Counted from the first letter of the stretch, positions 1 to 4,534 are shown. The stretch is DNA of 5,796 bases from Chloroflexi bacterium UBA4733 (GCA_002404055.1 DHIZ01000056.1:1-5796), one strand, 5' to 3'. Program-made: numbers and translations. The notes: generated from the letters alone by a model not told the origin.

Positions 1-18
1 GGGTTCCCCACTCGGCAT

Positions 19-44
19 CTCCTCGGGCGCTCCTCCCCGAGGAG
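19..44 (+). promoter_or_regulatory. Hairpin containing the ribosome binding site of the first gene
   Basis: Bases 19-27 (CTCCTCGGG) and 36-44 (CCCGAGGAG) are perfect reverse complements, giving a 9-bp GC-rich stem with an 8-base loop. The right arm ends in GAGGAG (39-44), the Shine-Dalgarno sequence for the ATG at 50, with a 5-base gap. If it folds in the mRNA, the stem would hide the ribosome binding site. No T-run follows, so it does not look like an intrinsic terminator. Seen: repeat and SD. Inferred: translational control. The frame of the gene is also open back to the window edge, so this could lie inside a longer coding region. Confidence 0.45.
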
Positions 45-49
45 CACCT

Positions 50-691
50 ATGAAGAAAGACGCCCTGCGGCTGTTTACTGTTATGGCCATGAGAAGTGAC
101 CCACTAGTTCTGCCGCTGGAGCCACCTAGCCAATTGATACTTCTGCGTGTGGTTGGTGCGGGGCAGTTTCAGAGCATGATCGGCGACGTGAGCGGCGCGG
201 ATAGGGCTCCGACCAACACGGGGCCTCTGCTGCAGTGGCTGCTCGAGAACCGGGAGCGCAAGCGCTCGCAGAGCGCCAAGCGGACCGTGGCGGCGCGCCG
301 GCCGGGGTCGGCGGAGCCGGCGCGCCAGAACCCTAGCAAGCGCGCCTTTCTCCTCGAGTTCGAGTGTCTGGGAGATCTGAGGGCGGCCTGTCAGGTCGCG
401 GCATGCACGGTCTACGACCTTCGGCACTGGCGCACAACCGATCCCATGTTCCGGCGCGACTTTGCGCTGGCGGCGCTGGCGCACGTGCGCGACCTCAAGC
501 GGATGGTCCAAGAGGTGGCGGACGGCGGCTCAGAGGAGCACGCGGAACAAGCGCGGGCGCTCCTGCGGCGCGAGCACGAATTCGTTGGCCAGGACGAGCG
601 GCTGGACCTGCGCGCCTGGCGAGACACCTTGAAGTCGTTCCTGGAGGCCGCCGGCATCGACCCCACCGTGTGGGAGCCCAGCCCGATCTGA
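50..691 (+). CDS. Phage-type helix-turn-helix protein, terminase small subunit-like
   Basis: A 213-residue protein of unproven function. Residues 1-42 are hydrophobic and less GC-biased. Residues 68-95 are Arg/Lys-rich and probably disordered. Residues about 98-135 read FLLEFECLGDLRAACQVAAC then TVYDLRHWRTTDPMFRRDF. This is the pattern of HTH segments in phage terminase small subunits and related recombination-linked proteins (F-x-G-x-x-x-A-A-x-x-A, then S/T-V-Y-x-W-R, D-P-x-F). A helical, acidic tail follows, ending in WEPSPI. GAGGAG lies 5 bases before the ATG at 50, which favours that start. The frame is however open to base 2, so the gene may begin outside the window. A later ATG at 176 lacks an SD. 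No terminase large subunit is seen, so a stand-alone regulator or orphan cargo gene is equally possible. The reading frame is confident; the function is only a fold-level guess. Confidence 0.6.
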   Translation: MKKDALRLFTVMAMRSDPLVLPLEPPSQLILLRVVGAGQFQSMIGDVSGADRAPTNTGPLLQWLLENRERKRSQSAKRTVAARRPGSAEPARQNPSKRAFLLEFECLGDLRAACQVAACTVYDLRHWRTTDPMFRRDFALAALAHVRDLKRMVQEVADGGSEEHAEQARALLRREHEFVGQDERLDLRAWRDTLKSFLEAAGIDPTVWEPSPI

Positions 692-706
692 GCTCCGATC
701 TGCAGC

Positions 707-830
707 CCAGATTCGGATGATTCCGTTCTTGATGGCATAGGTACTCGCCTGCACCCGGTTGTCGATGGCCAGCTTGCAATGGATGCTTGGAATTTCCAGG
801 ACCACGATATCGGTTGGCTGCCAAGTCTTC
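707..830 (-). pseudogene. LuxR-type response regulator, decayed C-terminal HTH remnant
   Basis: Read on the minus strand from 805, the frame gives VLEIPSIHCKLAIDNRVQA then STYAIKNGIIRI. This matches the second half of the LuxR/NarL DNA-binding domain: recognition helix, the K-L-G-I/V-x-x-R-x-Q-A turn, and the final helix ending N-G-I-I. The preceding helix (DLAANR, 827-810) sits in another frame, so at least one frameshift separates it from the rest. The receiver domain and start are absent. Past 707 the frame runs on into the antisense of the upstream HTH gene and no longer resembles the family. In life such domains bind promoter DNA under control of a two-component sensor. This piece should be inactive. 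The family match is by motif recognition only. Confidence 0.5.
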
Positions 831-1048
831 GCGAAAAACCAAGACGGTCAGGCTTCACGCCTGCAAAACTGCAGCGATGTGGCACGAGAACGCCTTCAAC
901 CCCAGCCTTGCTACGATAGGCGAGAAGGTGGCGGCGCACGAGACATATGCTGGCCTGTAATCGGCCGCTGTCGCAGGCGTCCATTGGTTGGTGACGGTTT
1001 GATGATCTCTGGAGCCCAGCCTCGGTCGCGGGCATCGATGGTGGGGCT
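831..1048. other. Intergenic stretch with no recognisable gene
   Basis: Open frames on both strands here are short, compositionally mixed and resemble no known family. Only small stems are visible, for example CAGGC/GCCTG at 849-863. The position next to the LuxR remnant suggests decayed coding DNA. Confidence 0.4.
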
Positions 1049-1063
1049 GTGTGCAAGGAGCCG

Positions 1064-1518
1064 ATGACGGTCGAGGCGCCGCTTCGTGAGAAGTTGCGGA
1101 AGATTGAGGCACTGTTTGCCCGCGCAGGAACGCTCGGCGAGCGGCTTGCCGCCGAGGCGCGCTGGAGCGGGTACGGGCGCGGCTGGGCGAGTCAGAGCGG
1201 TGCGATTCGACGCTGGAGATGCAATTCTCGATGACCGACCAGTGGTCGCGGCGGCTGTTTCTGGCCTTGTGCCGACGCTACGGGTTGCGGCCCTACCGGT
1301 ATCGTCGGCAGCGGCTCACGACGGTGATGGTCCACGTGCCGCGTGACTTCGTCGACCAGGTGCTGTGGCCGGAGTTCGAGGAGCTGAATCAGGCGCTGAC
1401 GAGCTATCTCAACGAGGTCACGCTGCGCGTGATCCGCGAGGACGTCTATGCCGACGCAAGCGAGGCGGCGGAGGTCGCACTGGCCCTGCCGTCAGGCAAC
1501 GGAGCGGAGGCAGGCTGA
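1064..1518 (+). pseudogene. Conserved protein (DUF2786-like N-terminus) split by a one-base frameshift
   Basis: The start at ATG 1064 follows AAGGAG (1055-1060). A GTG at 1049 is an alternative. The first part reads LREKLRKIEALFARAGTLGE..., a helical N-terminus like DUF2786-type proteins. At 1157-1161 the reading must move back one base: GCG at 1157 in the first frame becomes GCG at 1159 in the next. It then continues ALERVRARLGESE and EMQFSMTDQWSRRLFLALCR, then YGLRPYRYRRQR, TTVMVHVPRDFVDQVLWPEF and a helical acidic tail, ending at TGA 1518. The joined product is about 151 residues and continuous in style. Read as is, translation from 1064 ends at 1234 after 56 residues, and an internal ATG at 1219 could still yield the last 99. 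The lesion is explained by loss of one G from GAGGCGGCGCTGGAG. It may be decay or a sequencing error. Function unknown; such genes are often seen in integrated elements. Confidence 0.65.
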
Positions 1519-1522
1519 GGCG

Positions 1523-2053
1523 ATGCCCTCCAGCTATACGACCAAGCGACCGACCAAGCCCTTGGTTTCTTCTCATTTCCCTTTGATCAAGGTCATGAAT
1601 CAGCGAGATGCATACTGCGGCGGTGTGGTCTGCTGTCAGTTATTGGCCGGCGCTTGCTGGTTGATTACTGGCGCCGAGGTGGCGGCCATAGCAGAGACCC
1701 TGAGCGCCGAACAGGAGGGCACCTCTCGCTTGAGCAATACCTGGAGCAAGCCGGACTTCGCCGCCGGCGTCGTGGACATAGAGGCAATGGTGCTGAACCT
1801 CATGGACATCAAGGCGGCGGTCGCCGCTTCGCCGCAGATCTTGCGCGTGTTCGACAATACGTCCACGGCCAGGACGCGGACCGATCGCCTGTTCCAGGCT
1901 CGAAAAGCCATCCGGGAGCGAAACCCAGCGCCAGTTAGCAGAAAAGCGACAGTCAGCCGGACGACAATTGCGCACAGTGAAGCCGGCGGGGACGCCTATC
2001 CGACAACCGCAGCCAAGCTGGCCCAGGCCTTCGGTGTCAAGCAGCGGACCTGA
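1523..2053 (+). CDS. Unrecognised open frame ending in an XRE-like segment
   Basis: An open frame of 176 codons runs from ATG 1523, 4 bases after the preceding stop, to TGA 2053. The first 45 residues (Cys- and Ser-rich, lower GC) look non-coding. From about 1665 the third codon positions become GC-rich and the product is helical (GAEVAAIAETLSAEQEG, then FAAGVVDIEAMVLNLMDIKA), without a family match. Its last third overlaps the XRE remnant, whose frame it shares only between 1946 and 2043. The ORF is therefore best seen as a chimera of decayed pieces and not as a native gene. No convincing SD precedes 1523. Confidence 0.25.
   Translation: MPSSYTTKRPTKPLVSSHFPLIKVMNQRDAYCGGVVCCQLLAGACWLITGAEVAAIAETLSAEQEGTSRLSNTWSKPDFAAGVVDIEAMVLNLMDIKAAVAASPQILRVFDNTSTARTRTDRLFQARKAIRERNPAPVSRKATVSRTTIAHSEAGGDAYPTTAAKLAQAFGVKQRT
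1539..1590. repeat. Cluster of short direct and inverted repeats
   Basis: CGACCAAGC occurs twice, at 1539-1547 and 1551-1559, a 12-bp period. The second copy forms part of ACCAAG-CC-CTTGGT (1553-1566). TTGATCAA at 1583-1590 is a perfect 8-bp palindrome. The cluster lies after the stop at 1518 and upstream of the region with XRE-type repressor remnants, so an operator is conceivable. Each element is short enough to arise by chance. Confidence 0.25.
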
Positions 2054-2064
2054 TGGAGGGATGA
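1901..2064 (+). pseudogene. XRE-family HTH regulator remnant with one-base deletions
   Basis: Three frames join into an XRE/Cro-type domain. RKAIRER (1901-1921) is the first helix. QRQLAEK (1926-1945) is the helix before the turn. ATVSRTTIAHSEAGGDAYP then TTAAKLAQAFGVK (1946-2041) covers the recognition helix and fourth helix. ADLMEG-stop (2044-2064) is the usual C-terminal tail of these repressors. Restoring one base at about 1944 (GAA AAn GCG) and one at about 2042 (AAG CnA GCG, giving KPADLMEG) reconnects them. A larger gap is needed between RER and QRQ. XRE proteins normally bind operators as dimers and repress element genes. The broken copy should be inactive. Its original TGA (2062-2064) overlaps the ATG of the next small gene, so the two were probably coupled. 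Family call is firm by motif; exact ends are uncertain. Confidence 0.65.
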
Positions 2065-2243
2065 GCCGGTTGATCTGCCAGCACCGCCAAAGCCTCGATT
2101 ACTTGTCTGAGGGAGATCATCCATTGACCGCCCTCTGGGACAATGGGGAGCGATGGCAAATCTCGAGGGAGCATGCTCAAACCACTCCGCAAGTGGCGGC
2201 TGGAGTTGTTATTCAAAGGGGCAACGGATGGAGACGGTACTGA
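2061..2243 (+). CDS. Small hypothetical protein coupled to the XRE remnant
   Basis: A 60-residue protein, MSRLICQHRQSLDYLSEG..., ending in QRGNGWRRY. It is polar with a basic tail, and no membrane segment or known motif is seen. Its ATG (2061-2063) overlaps the XRE stop in an ATGA arrangement. GGAGGG directly before the ATG is too close for an ideal SD, which fits re-initiation by coupled ribosomes. It overlaps the following ORF by 16 bases. The packing suggests a functional operon origin, but the upstream member is broken, so present expression is doubtful. Function not recognised. Confidence 0.4.
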   Translation: MSRLICQHRQSLDYLSEGDHPLTALWDNGERWQISREHAQTTPQVAAGVVIQRGNGWRRY

Positions 2244-2413
2244 CGGCTGAACCGCACTGGAGTGAAGACGCGATCCCAGCGGGGCGGTATTACCTTGGCT
2301 TCGGTGATGCGGACGGCGATCGGGGGCTCGAGTGGATAACCGTGGGTGGGTTGAGTTGGATTCCGCAAGAGGTGGCTGCGGCGCAGATCAGTCCAATTGA
2401 GGTTGAGGCTTAG
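2228..2413 (+). CDS. Small hypothetical protein, perhaps fused to an XRE domain through an amber codon
   Basis: 61 residues from ATG 2228, with AAAGGGG (2215-2221) 6 bases upstream. A longer version from 2153 lacks an SD. The body (IPAGRYYLGFGDADGDRGLE) is Gly/Asp/aromatic-rich and looks like a small beta fold of unknown role. The last part (GLSWIPQEVAAAQISPIEV then EA) resembles the G-L-S/T...E-V-A...I-S-x-I-E of XRE domains. The same frame continues after TAG 2411-2413 into a clear XRE tail. Either this is an intact small gene beside an XRE scrap, or a longer regulator was cut by a nonsense mutation. It overlaps the preceding ORF by 16 bases. Confidence 0.45.
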   Translation: METVLTAEPHWSEDAIPAGRYYLGFGDADGDRGLEWITVGGLSWIPQEVAAAQISPIEVEA

Positions 2414-2497
2414 ACCCGGCGGTTGAGCCCGTCATCCGATGGTAGAAAGTTGGCCGAGGCGCTGAACTGCGAGCCAGCCGAGCTCATGGGTGAATGA
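2414..2497 (+). pseudogene. XRE-family regulator, C-terminal tail after an amber codon
   Basis: Directly after TAG 2411-2413 the same frame reads TRRLSPSSDGRKLAEALN then CEPAELMGE and stops at TGA 2495-2497. R-K-L-A-E-A-L, then E-P-A-E-L-M-G, is the hallmark last helix and tail of XRE/Cro-type repressors, homologous to the KLAQAFGV...ADLMEG ending of the copy near 2030. There is no start codon of its own close by. The TGA overlaps the next ATG (ATGA at 2494-2497), the same junction as in the first XRE copy, so the two look like duplicated or parallel regulator modules. Confidence 0.55.
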
Positions 2498-2715
2498 CGG
2501 AGCAAGAGCTCTCTGAGCGTCGCCGCGAATGGCTCCTCTCTCAACTGCCCCGGTCGGGTATGTCTGCCGAGGACCTCGCGGGCTGTACTCGCTACGCGCT
2601 CGGCCAGATTCGGCTTTGGCTGCGTGGCGCCAAGCCGATCAGCGCGCCTGCGTTACGGGAGTTAGCCCTGGCGCTGTCCGTCGATGCGCCAGCCGAGTTG
2701 CAGGAGTCGTCATGA
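2494..2715 (+). CDS. Small XRE-like helix-turn-helix protein
   Basis: 73 residues. After a charged helix (TEQELSERRREWLLSQL), residues about 23-65 read MSAEDLAGCTRYALGQIRLW, then LRGAKPISAPALRELALALS. This is a helix-turn-helix arrangement of the XRE class: the L-A helix, a recognition helix with Q-I-x-x-W-L-x-G, and a following R-E-L-A-L-A-L helix. It is intact and has GC-rich third positions throughout. The start is fixed by the ATGA overlap with the upstream XRE tail, and its own TGA overlaps the next ATG at 2712. Likely a DNA-binding regulator of the element. Its target is unknown. Confidence 0.6.
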   Translation: MTEQELSERRREWLLSQLPRSGMSAEDLAGCTRYALGQIRLWLRGAKPISAPALRELALALSVDAPAELQESS

Positions 2716-2814
2716 CCGACCCCGAAGACGTGCCAGCGCCGCGACGCCCACAGGTGTCCGTTCTGTGCACAATCCATCCAGGTAGAGCGGGAGACGAAGG
2801 ATGAGCCGCAGTAG
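2712..2814 (+). pseudogene. Microprotein ORF with a Cys-Pro-Phe-Cys zinc-knuckle frame, probably frameshifted
   Basis: ATG 2712 overlaps the stop of the HTH gene (ATGA). As read, it gives a 30-residue peptide, MTDPEDVPAPRRPQV..., ending at TGA 2804. If one base near 2730 is skipped, the frame becomes MTDPED, then CQRRDAHRCPFCAQSIQVE and RETKDEPQ, ending at TAG 2814. That version is 33 residues with a C-x7-C-P-F-C pattern plus a His, typical of small zinc-binding knuckles. Which frame is native cannot be settled here. The Cys-rich version looks more protein-like, and one-base lesions are common in this stretch. A further ATGA (2801-2804) could start a 15-codon ORF ending at 2848. Confidence 0.35.
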
Positions 2815-2862
2815 CCTGATGGGCCTCAAATGCAACTGGCGCTCTTAGCTTCGCTCGCTGCC

Positions 2863-2982
2863 TCAGTCGTTCGGTGGGCACGCGGATTCGGCGTCGGCTT
2901 CCGGCCAGGTCCTGGCTAACCAGCGCAGCACGAAGAGGCACATGACACCAACACAGAAGCAGACGGCCGCGAGGAACACCAT
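2863..2982 (-). CDS. 39-residue single-pass membrane protein
   Basis: From ATG 2982 (minus strand) the product starts MVFLAAVCFCVGVMCLFVLR, one hydrophobic segment (residues 1-19). WLAR and a polar acidic tail ending ACPPND follow. The positive residues after the segment predict an outside N-terminus and cytoplasmic tail. The gene starts 11 bases after the stop of the upstream minus-strand ORF, so they are probably co-transcribed. No good SD lies at the right distance (GAAGG is about 19 bases away). The frame can be extended to 3105, but that part is the Gly/Arg-rich shadow of the neighbour. Role unknown; small inner-membrane regulators and toxin-like peptides share this shape. Confidence 0.45.
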   Translation of the reverse strand: MVFLAAVCFCVGVMCLFVLRWLARTWPEADAESACPPND

Positions 2983-2993
2983 AGATAGAATGA

Positions 2994-3290
2994 CTAAGCC
3001 GCCTTCAGCTGCGCCTCCGTCTCCAGGACCGTCGCCGGCCCGAACTCCCCCGCCTCGATGGCGGCCAGTAGGCGCTCGTAGGCTGCCGGGCTGAACACCT
3101 TCCACTCGATCACATCGTCCACGCGCTCGAGCCGGATGTGGACTATGGCGTAGGGCTCCACGGAAGAAGCAACGATGGGCAAGCCGGACGGGTTACGTTC
3201 GTCCTCAGATTCATCCCCGACGGGTGGCGTTTCCCAATCAACCAATGCACAAGGCTTTGGGGGAGGCTCTGCGCAAAATAGAGCCAACAA
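2994..3290 (-). CDS. Hypothetical protein, 98 codons
   Basis: The frame opens at TTG 3290 (minus strand) and ends at TAG 2994. Residues from about 44 on (VEPYAIVHIRLERVDDVIEW, then KVFSPAAYERLLAAIEAGEF and ATVLETEAQLKAA) are strongly coding-like. They have GC-rich third positions, an alternating strand pattern, then two amphipathic helices. The first 40 residues are Pro/Glu/Asp-rich and less convincing. GTG 3161 is an alternative start, but neither start has a clear SD. The 5' end sits next to the broken recombinase, so the true N-terminus may have been lost at that junction. Followed by a small membrane protein gene. No family recognised. Confidence 0.5.
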   Translation of the reverse strand: MLALFCAEPPPKPCALVDWETPPVGDESEDERNPSGLPIVASSVEPYAIVHIRLERVDDVIEWKVFSPAAYERLLAAIEAGEFGPATVLETEAQLKAA

Positions 3291-3317
3291 GCAGCCTGGG
3301 CGCTAGCGGCCTGCCAG

Positions 3318-3667
3318 GCCAAGACCCCGGAAGACGAGTTGCTGCTGCAGTTTCAAGGCATGATCGCCGAGTACGAGAAGGCGCAGATCATCGAGCGCAC
3401 GCGGCGGGGCAAGCTCCACCGGCACACAAGCTGTACTACTATCGCTGCCTGGGCTCAGACGACTGACGCTATGAGCATGGGCGGACGTGTCACAACCTGC
3501 CCGTGCGCCAGGATGAGCTGGACGCTGTCGTGTGGGAGCATGTCAGCGTTCTGCTGACCGAGCCGACGCTCATTCGCCGCGAACTCGACCGCCGCCTTGC
3601 TCGATATCGCCGTCGTGCAGAGCGGCCACCCGCCGCACTCAGCCAGCGATGGTCATCAGGGCTGTGA
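3318..3667 (+). pseudogene. Large serine recombinase remnant with internal deletion
   Basis: Piece one (3318-3421) reads AKTPEDELLLQFQGMIAEYE then KAQIIERTRRGKLHR. This is the end of the resolvase/invertase catalytic domain, with the helix leading to the DNA-binding part. Piece two (3425-3667, another frame) reads HKLYYYRCLGSDD, TGA at 3464-3466, RYEHGRTCHNLPVRQDELDA then VVWEHVSVLLTEPTLIRREL. This is the zinc beta-ribbon of large serine recombinases (Y-Y-R-C...C-x-N-x-x-V-R) followed by its helix. The catalytic serine region and the whole recombinase DNA-binding domain, normally some 200 residues between these pieces, are gone. The TGA probably replaces a Trp. Such enzymes integrate and excise mobile elements at att sites. 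This copy cannot be active and marks a former element. Confidence 0.8.
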
Positions 3668-3785
3668 CGCTGGGCCGAGCGCCGGGTGATGGGGAGGATG
3701 AGCGGCGGTCGGGGCGGTTGGCTGAAGTCGAAGTCTGCGGGCCAGTCCGCAAACGGTCGTATGGCGAACGAACGAACGATGATTA
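3668..3785. other. No convincing gene; includes a short CGAA tandem repeat
   Basis: A frame from ATG 3649 to TGA 3789 (46 codons, no SD) and antisense frames are open but unconvincing. CGAA is repeated almost four times at 3765-3779. Nothing else is seen before the promoter-like sequence. Confidence 0.35.
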
Positions 3786-3815
3786 TTGACAGTCGGGCGG
3801 CGATGATGGTACAAG
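3786..3815 (+). promoter_or_regulatory. Sigma70-like promoter candidate
   Basis: TTGACA (3786-3791) is a perfect -35 consensus. An 18-base spacer leads to TACAAG (3810-3815), which matches the -10 consensus at four of six positions; GTACAA one base earlier gives a 17-base spacer. It would transcribe rightward toward the ORFs at 3885-4481. The perfect -35 in GC-rich DNA makes chance less likely, but the -10 is imperfect. Confidence 0.4.
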
Positions 3816-3884
3816 TCATGTCGGCCGCTGGCAAGGCAGTCGACGTGGTCAGCGCTCCTATAACGCGCCAGCCAAGAGGAGTAA

Positions 3885-3914
3885 GTGACGGTCGCGGCGC
3901 GATCCCACCAATGA
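3885..3914 (+). CDS. Nine-codon leader-like ORF behind a strong Shine-Dalgarno
   Basis: AAGAGGAG (3874-3881) is the strongest SD in this part of the window. The nearest start is GTG 3885, only 3 bases on, reading MTVAARSHQ and stopping at TGA 3912-3914. That stop overlaps ATG 3911 of the following ORF (ATGA). It could be a leader that loads ribosomes for the next frame, or the relict start of a gene now out of frame. Confidence 0.25.
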   Translation: MTVAARSHQ

Positions 3915-4273
3915 GCGCAGCGGCCCATTCTCACTTGACGGCGTCACCGACGCTGGCTACGCCGCAGGCGTTCGGGCACAACCCGATAGCCAGCCAGCAG
4001 CAGTTCGTCGGCCCAGGCAACCCAACGCGAGCCGCCGAGCAGACGCGGAGGCACAGGACCAGGCGAACGGCGCCCTTCCAGCGCCCGCCTGCTCCGAAGT
4101 GTGGCCTGGCACTCACACCTGCGGCTCGTTCTTCGACAGAACGGCGGGCACTGGCCTCTCGCGTTGTGAGGCACGTCCGCTGCGACCGCGAACGCCGCCA
4201 CCGCCTGTCCTACCACGGCCGGCTATATCGCTGCCAAGCTTGCCGCCATCCAGGTGACCAGCAAGCCGCATAG
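3911..4273 (+). CDS. Hypothetical basic protein with a C-terminal Cys/His cluster
   Basis: 120 codons from ATG 3911, which overlaps the stop of the 9-codon ORF behind the SD at 3874. The first half is Gln/Pro/Arg-rich and low in complexity. The last 35 residues (VRHVRCDRERRHRLSYHGRL then YRCQACRHPGDQ) hold three Cys and several His in a pattern that recalls a zinc ribbon. Third positions are GC-rich, but all frames here are, and the opposite strand is open as well. The product resembles no family I know. It may be a real small nucleic-acid-binding protein or an accidental frame. It overlaps the next ORF by 20 bases. Confidence 0.3.
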   Translation: MSAAAHSHLTASPTLATPQAFGHNPIASQQQFVGPGNPTRAAEQTRRHRTRRTAPFQRPPAPKCGLALTPAARSSTERRALASRVVRHVRCDRERRHRLSYHGRLYRCQACRHPGDQQAA

Positions 4274-4481
4274 CAGCCCCATCGGCAGCCTGCTGGCGGT
4301 CGAGCGCAGCGCCGCCACCGACGTCACCCTGGCCGGCGGTTTGCCCGGACAGTGGTCGGACCTGAAGGCGGGGGAGACCGTGGAAGCCGGCGGCAGCTAC
4401 GACGACGTCTCGCAGGCGATGTTCGACACCGACCAGATCCAGGCGACGATAGGAAATAGCCTGGTGAACTCACTAGGCTGA
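4254..4481 (+). CDS. Hypothetical protein, 75 codons, start uncertain
   Basis: From GTG 4254 the product reads MTSKPHSSPIGSLLAVERSA, then a Gly/Asp-rich body (GQWSDLKAGETVEAGGSYDD) and a helical end (FDTDQIQATIGNSLVNSLG). It is acidic and soluble, with codon use like the reliable genes. The frame is open back to about 4170 with coding-like residues (AGYIAAKLAAIQ) but has no start there. The N-terminus may therefore have been separated from it by a lesion. No SD is seen at 4254. No family recognised. Confidence 0.4.
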   Translation: MTSKPHSSPIGSLLAVERSAATDVTLAGGLPGQWSDLKAGETVEAGGSYDDVSQAMFDTDQIQATIGNSLVNSLG

Positions 4482-4494
4482 ATATCCTAGCGAT

Positions 4495-4533
4495 TTGCAG
4501 CTTATCCATCCTCCGCGTCAGTATAAGCTGCAA
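4495..4533. repeat. 11-bp perfect inverted repeat before the sensor gene
   Basis: TTGCAGCTTAT (4495-4505) and ATAAGCTGCAA (4523-4533) are exact reverse complements, separated by 17 bases. The right arm ends one base before the ATG at 4535 and overlaps a -10-like TATAAG. No T-run follows, so it is more like an operator for a dimeric or tetrameric regulator, or an mRNA hairpin at the start codon, than a terminator. Confidence 0.55.
4522..4527 (+). promoter_or_regulatory. -10-like box placed for a leaderless transcript
   Basis: TATAAG lies 7 bases before ATG 4535, the usual distance to a transcription start. There is no SD before that ATG, which fits a leaderless mRNA. No good -35 exists at 17 bases, so an activator or another sigma factor might be needed. 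Confidence 0.35.
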
Positions 4534-4534
4534 C

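Noticed and set aside
1..96. Possible tail of an upstream gene in frame 1 (ending ...YCYGHEK, TGA)
   Set aside because: About 31 codons touching the edge, with no recognisable family. It cannot be told from a chance open frame.
104..511. Minus-strand open frame of 135 codons
   Set aside because: It lies inside the first HTH gene on the opposite strand, with a Leu/Arg/Ala composition and no domain.
412..1056. Minus-strand open frame of 214 codons across the LuxR remnant
   Set aside because: It is antisense to the first HTH gene over half its length, and it is not the frame that carries the LuxR motif.
2169..2178. GAGCATGCTC 10-bp palindrome
   Set aside because: It lies within a small ORF away from any promoter signal, and a single 10-bp palindrome is expected by chance.
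3765..3779. CGAA tandem repeat
   Set aside because: Fewer than four units of 4 bp. Too short for a CRISPR, iteron array or meaningful satellite.
3649..3789. Plus-strand frame of 46 codons after the recombinase remnant
   Set aside because: It has no SD and no motif, and it overlaps the end of the recombinase piece.
3931..4216. Minus-strand open frames over the 3911-4273 ORF
   Set aside because: The stretch LLLAGYRVVPERLRR looks protein-like, but the rest is low-complexity Arg/Gly with no start signal. The plus-strand frame has the better upstream signals, though neither is proven.
4473..4490. CTAGG...CCTAG inverted repeat near the stop at 4481, considered as a terminator
   Set aside because: The stem is only 5 bp and no T-run follows.
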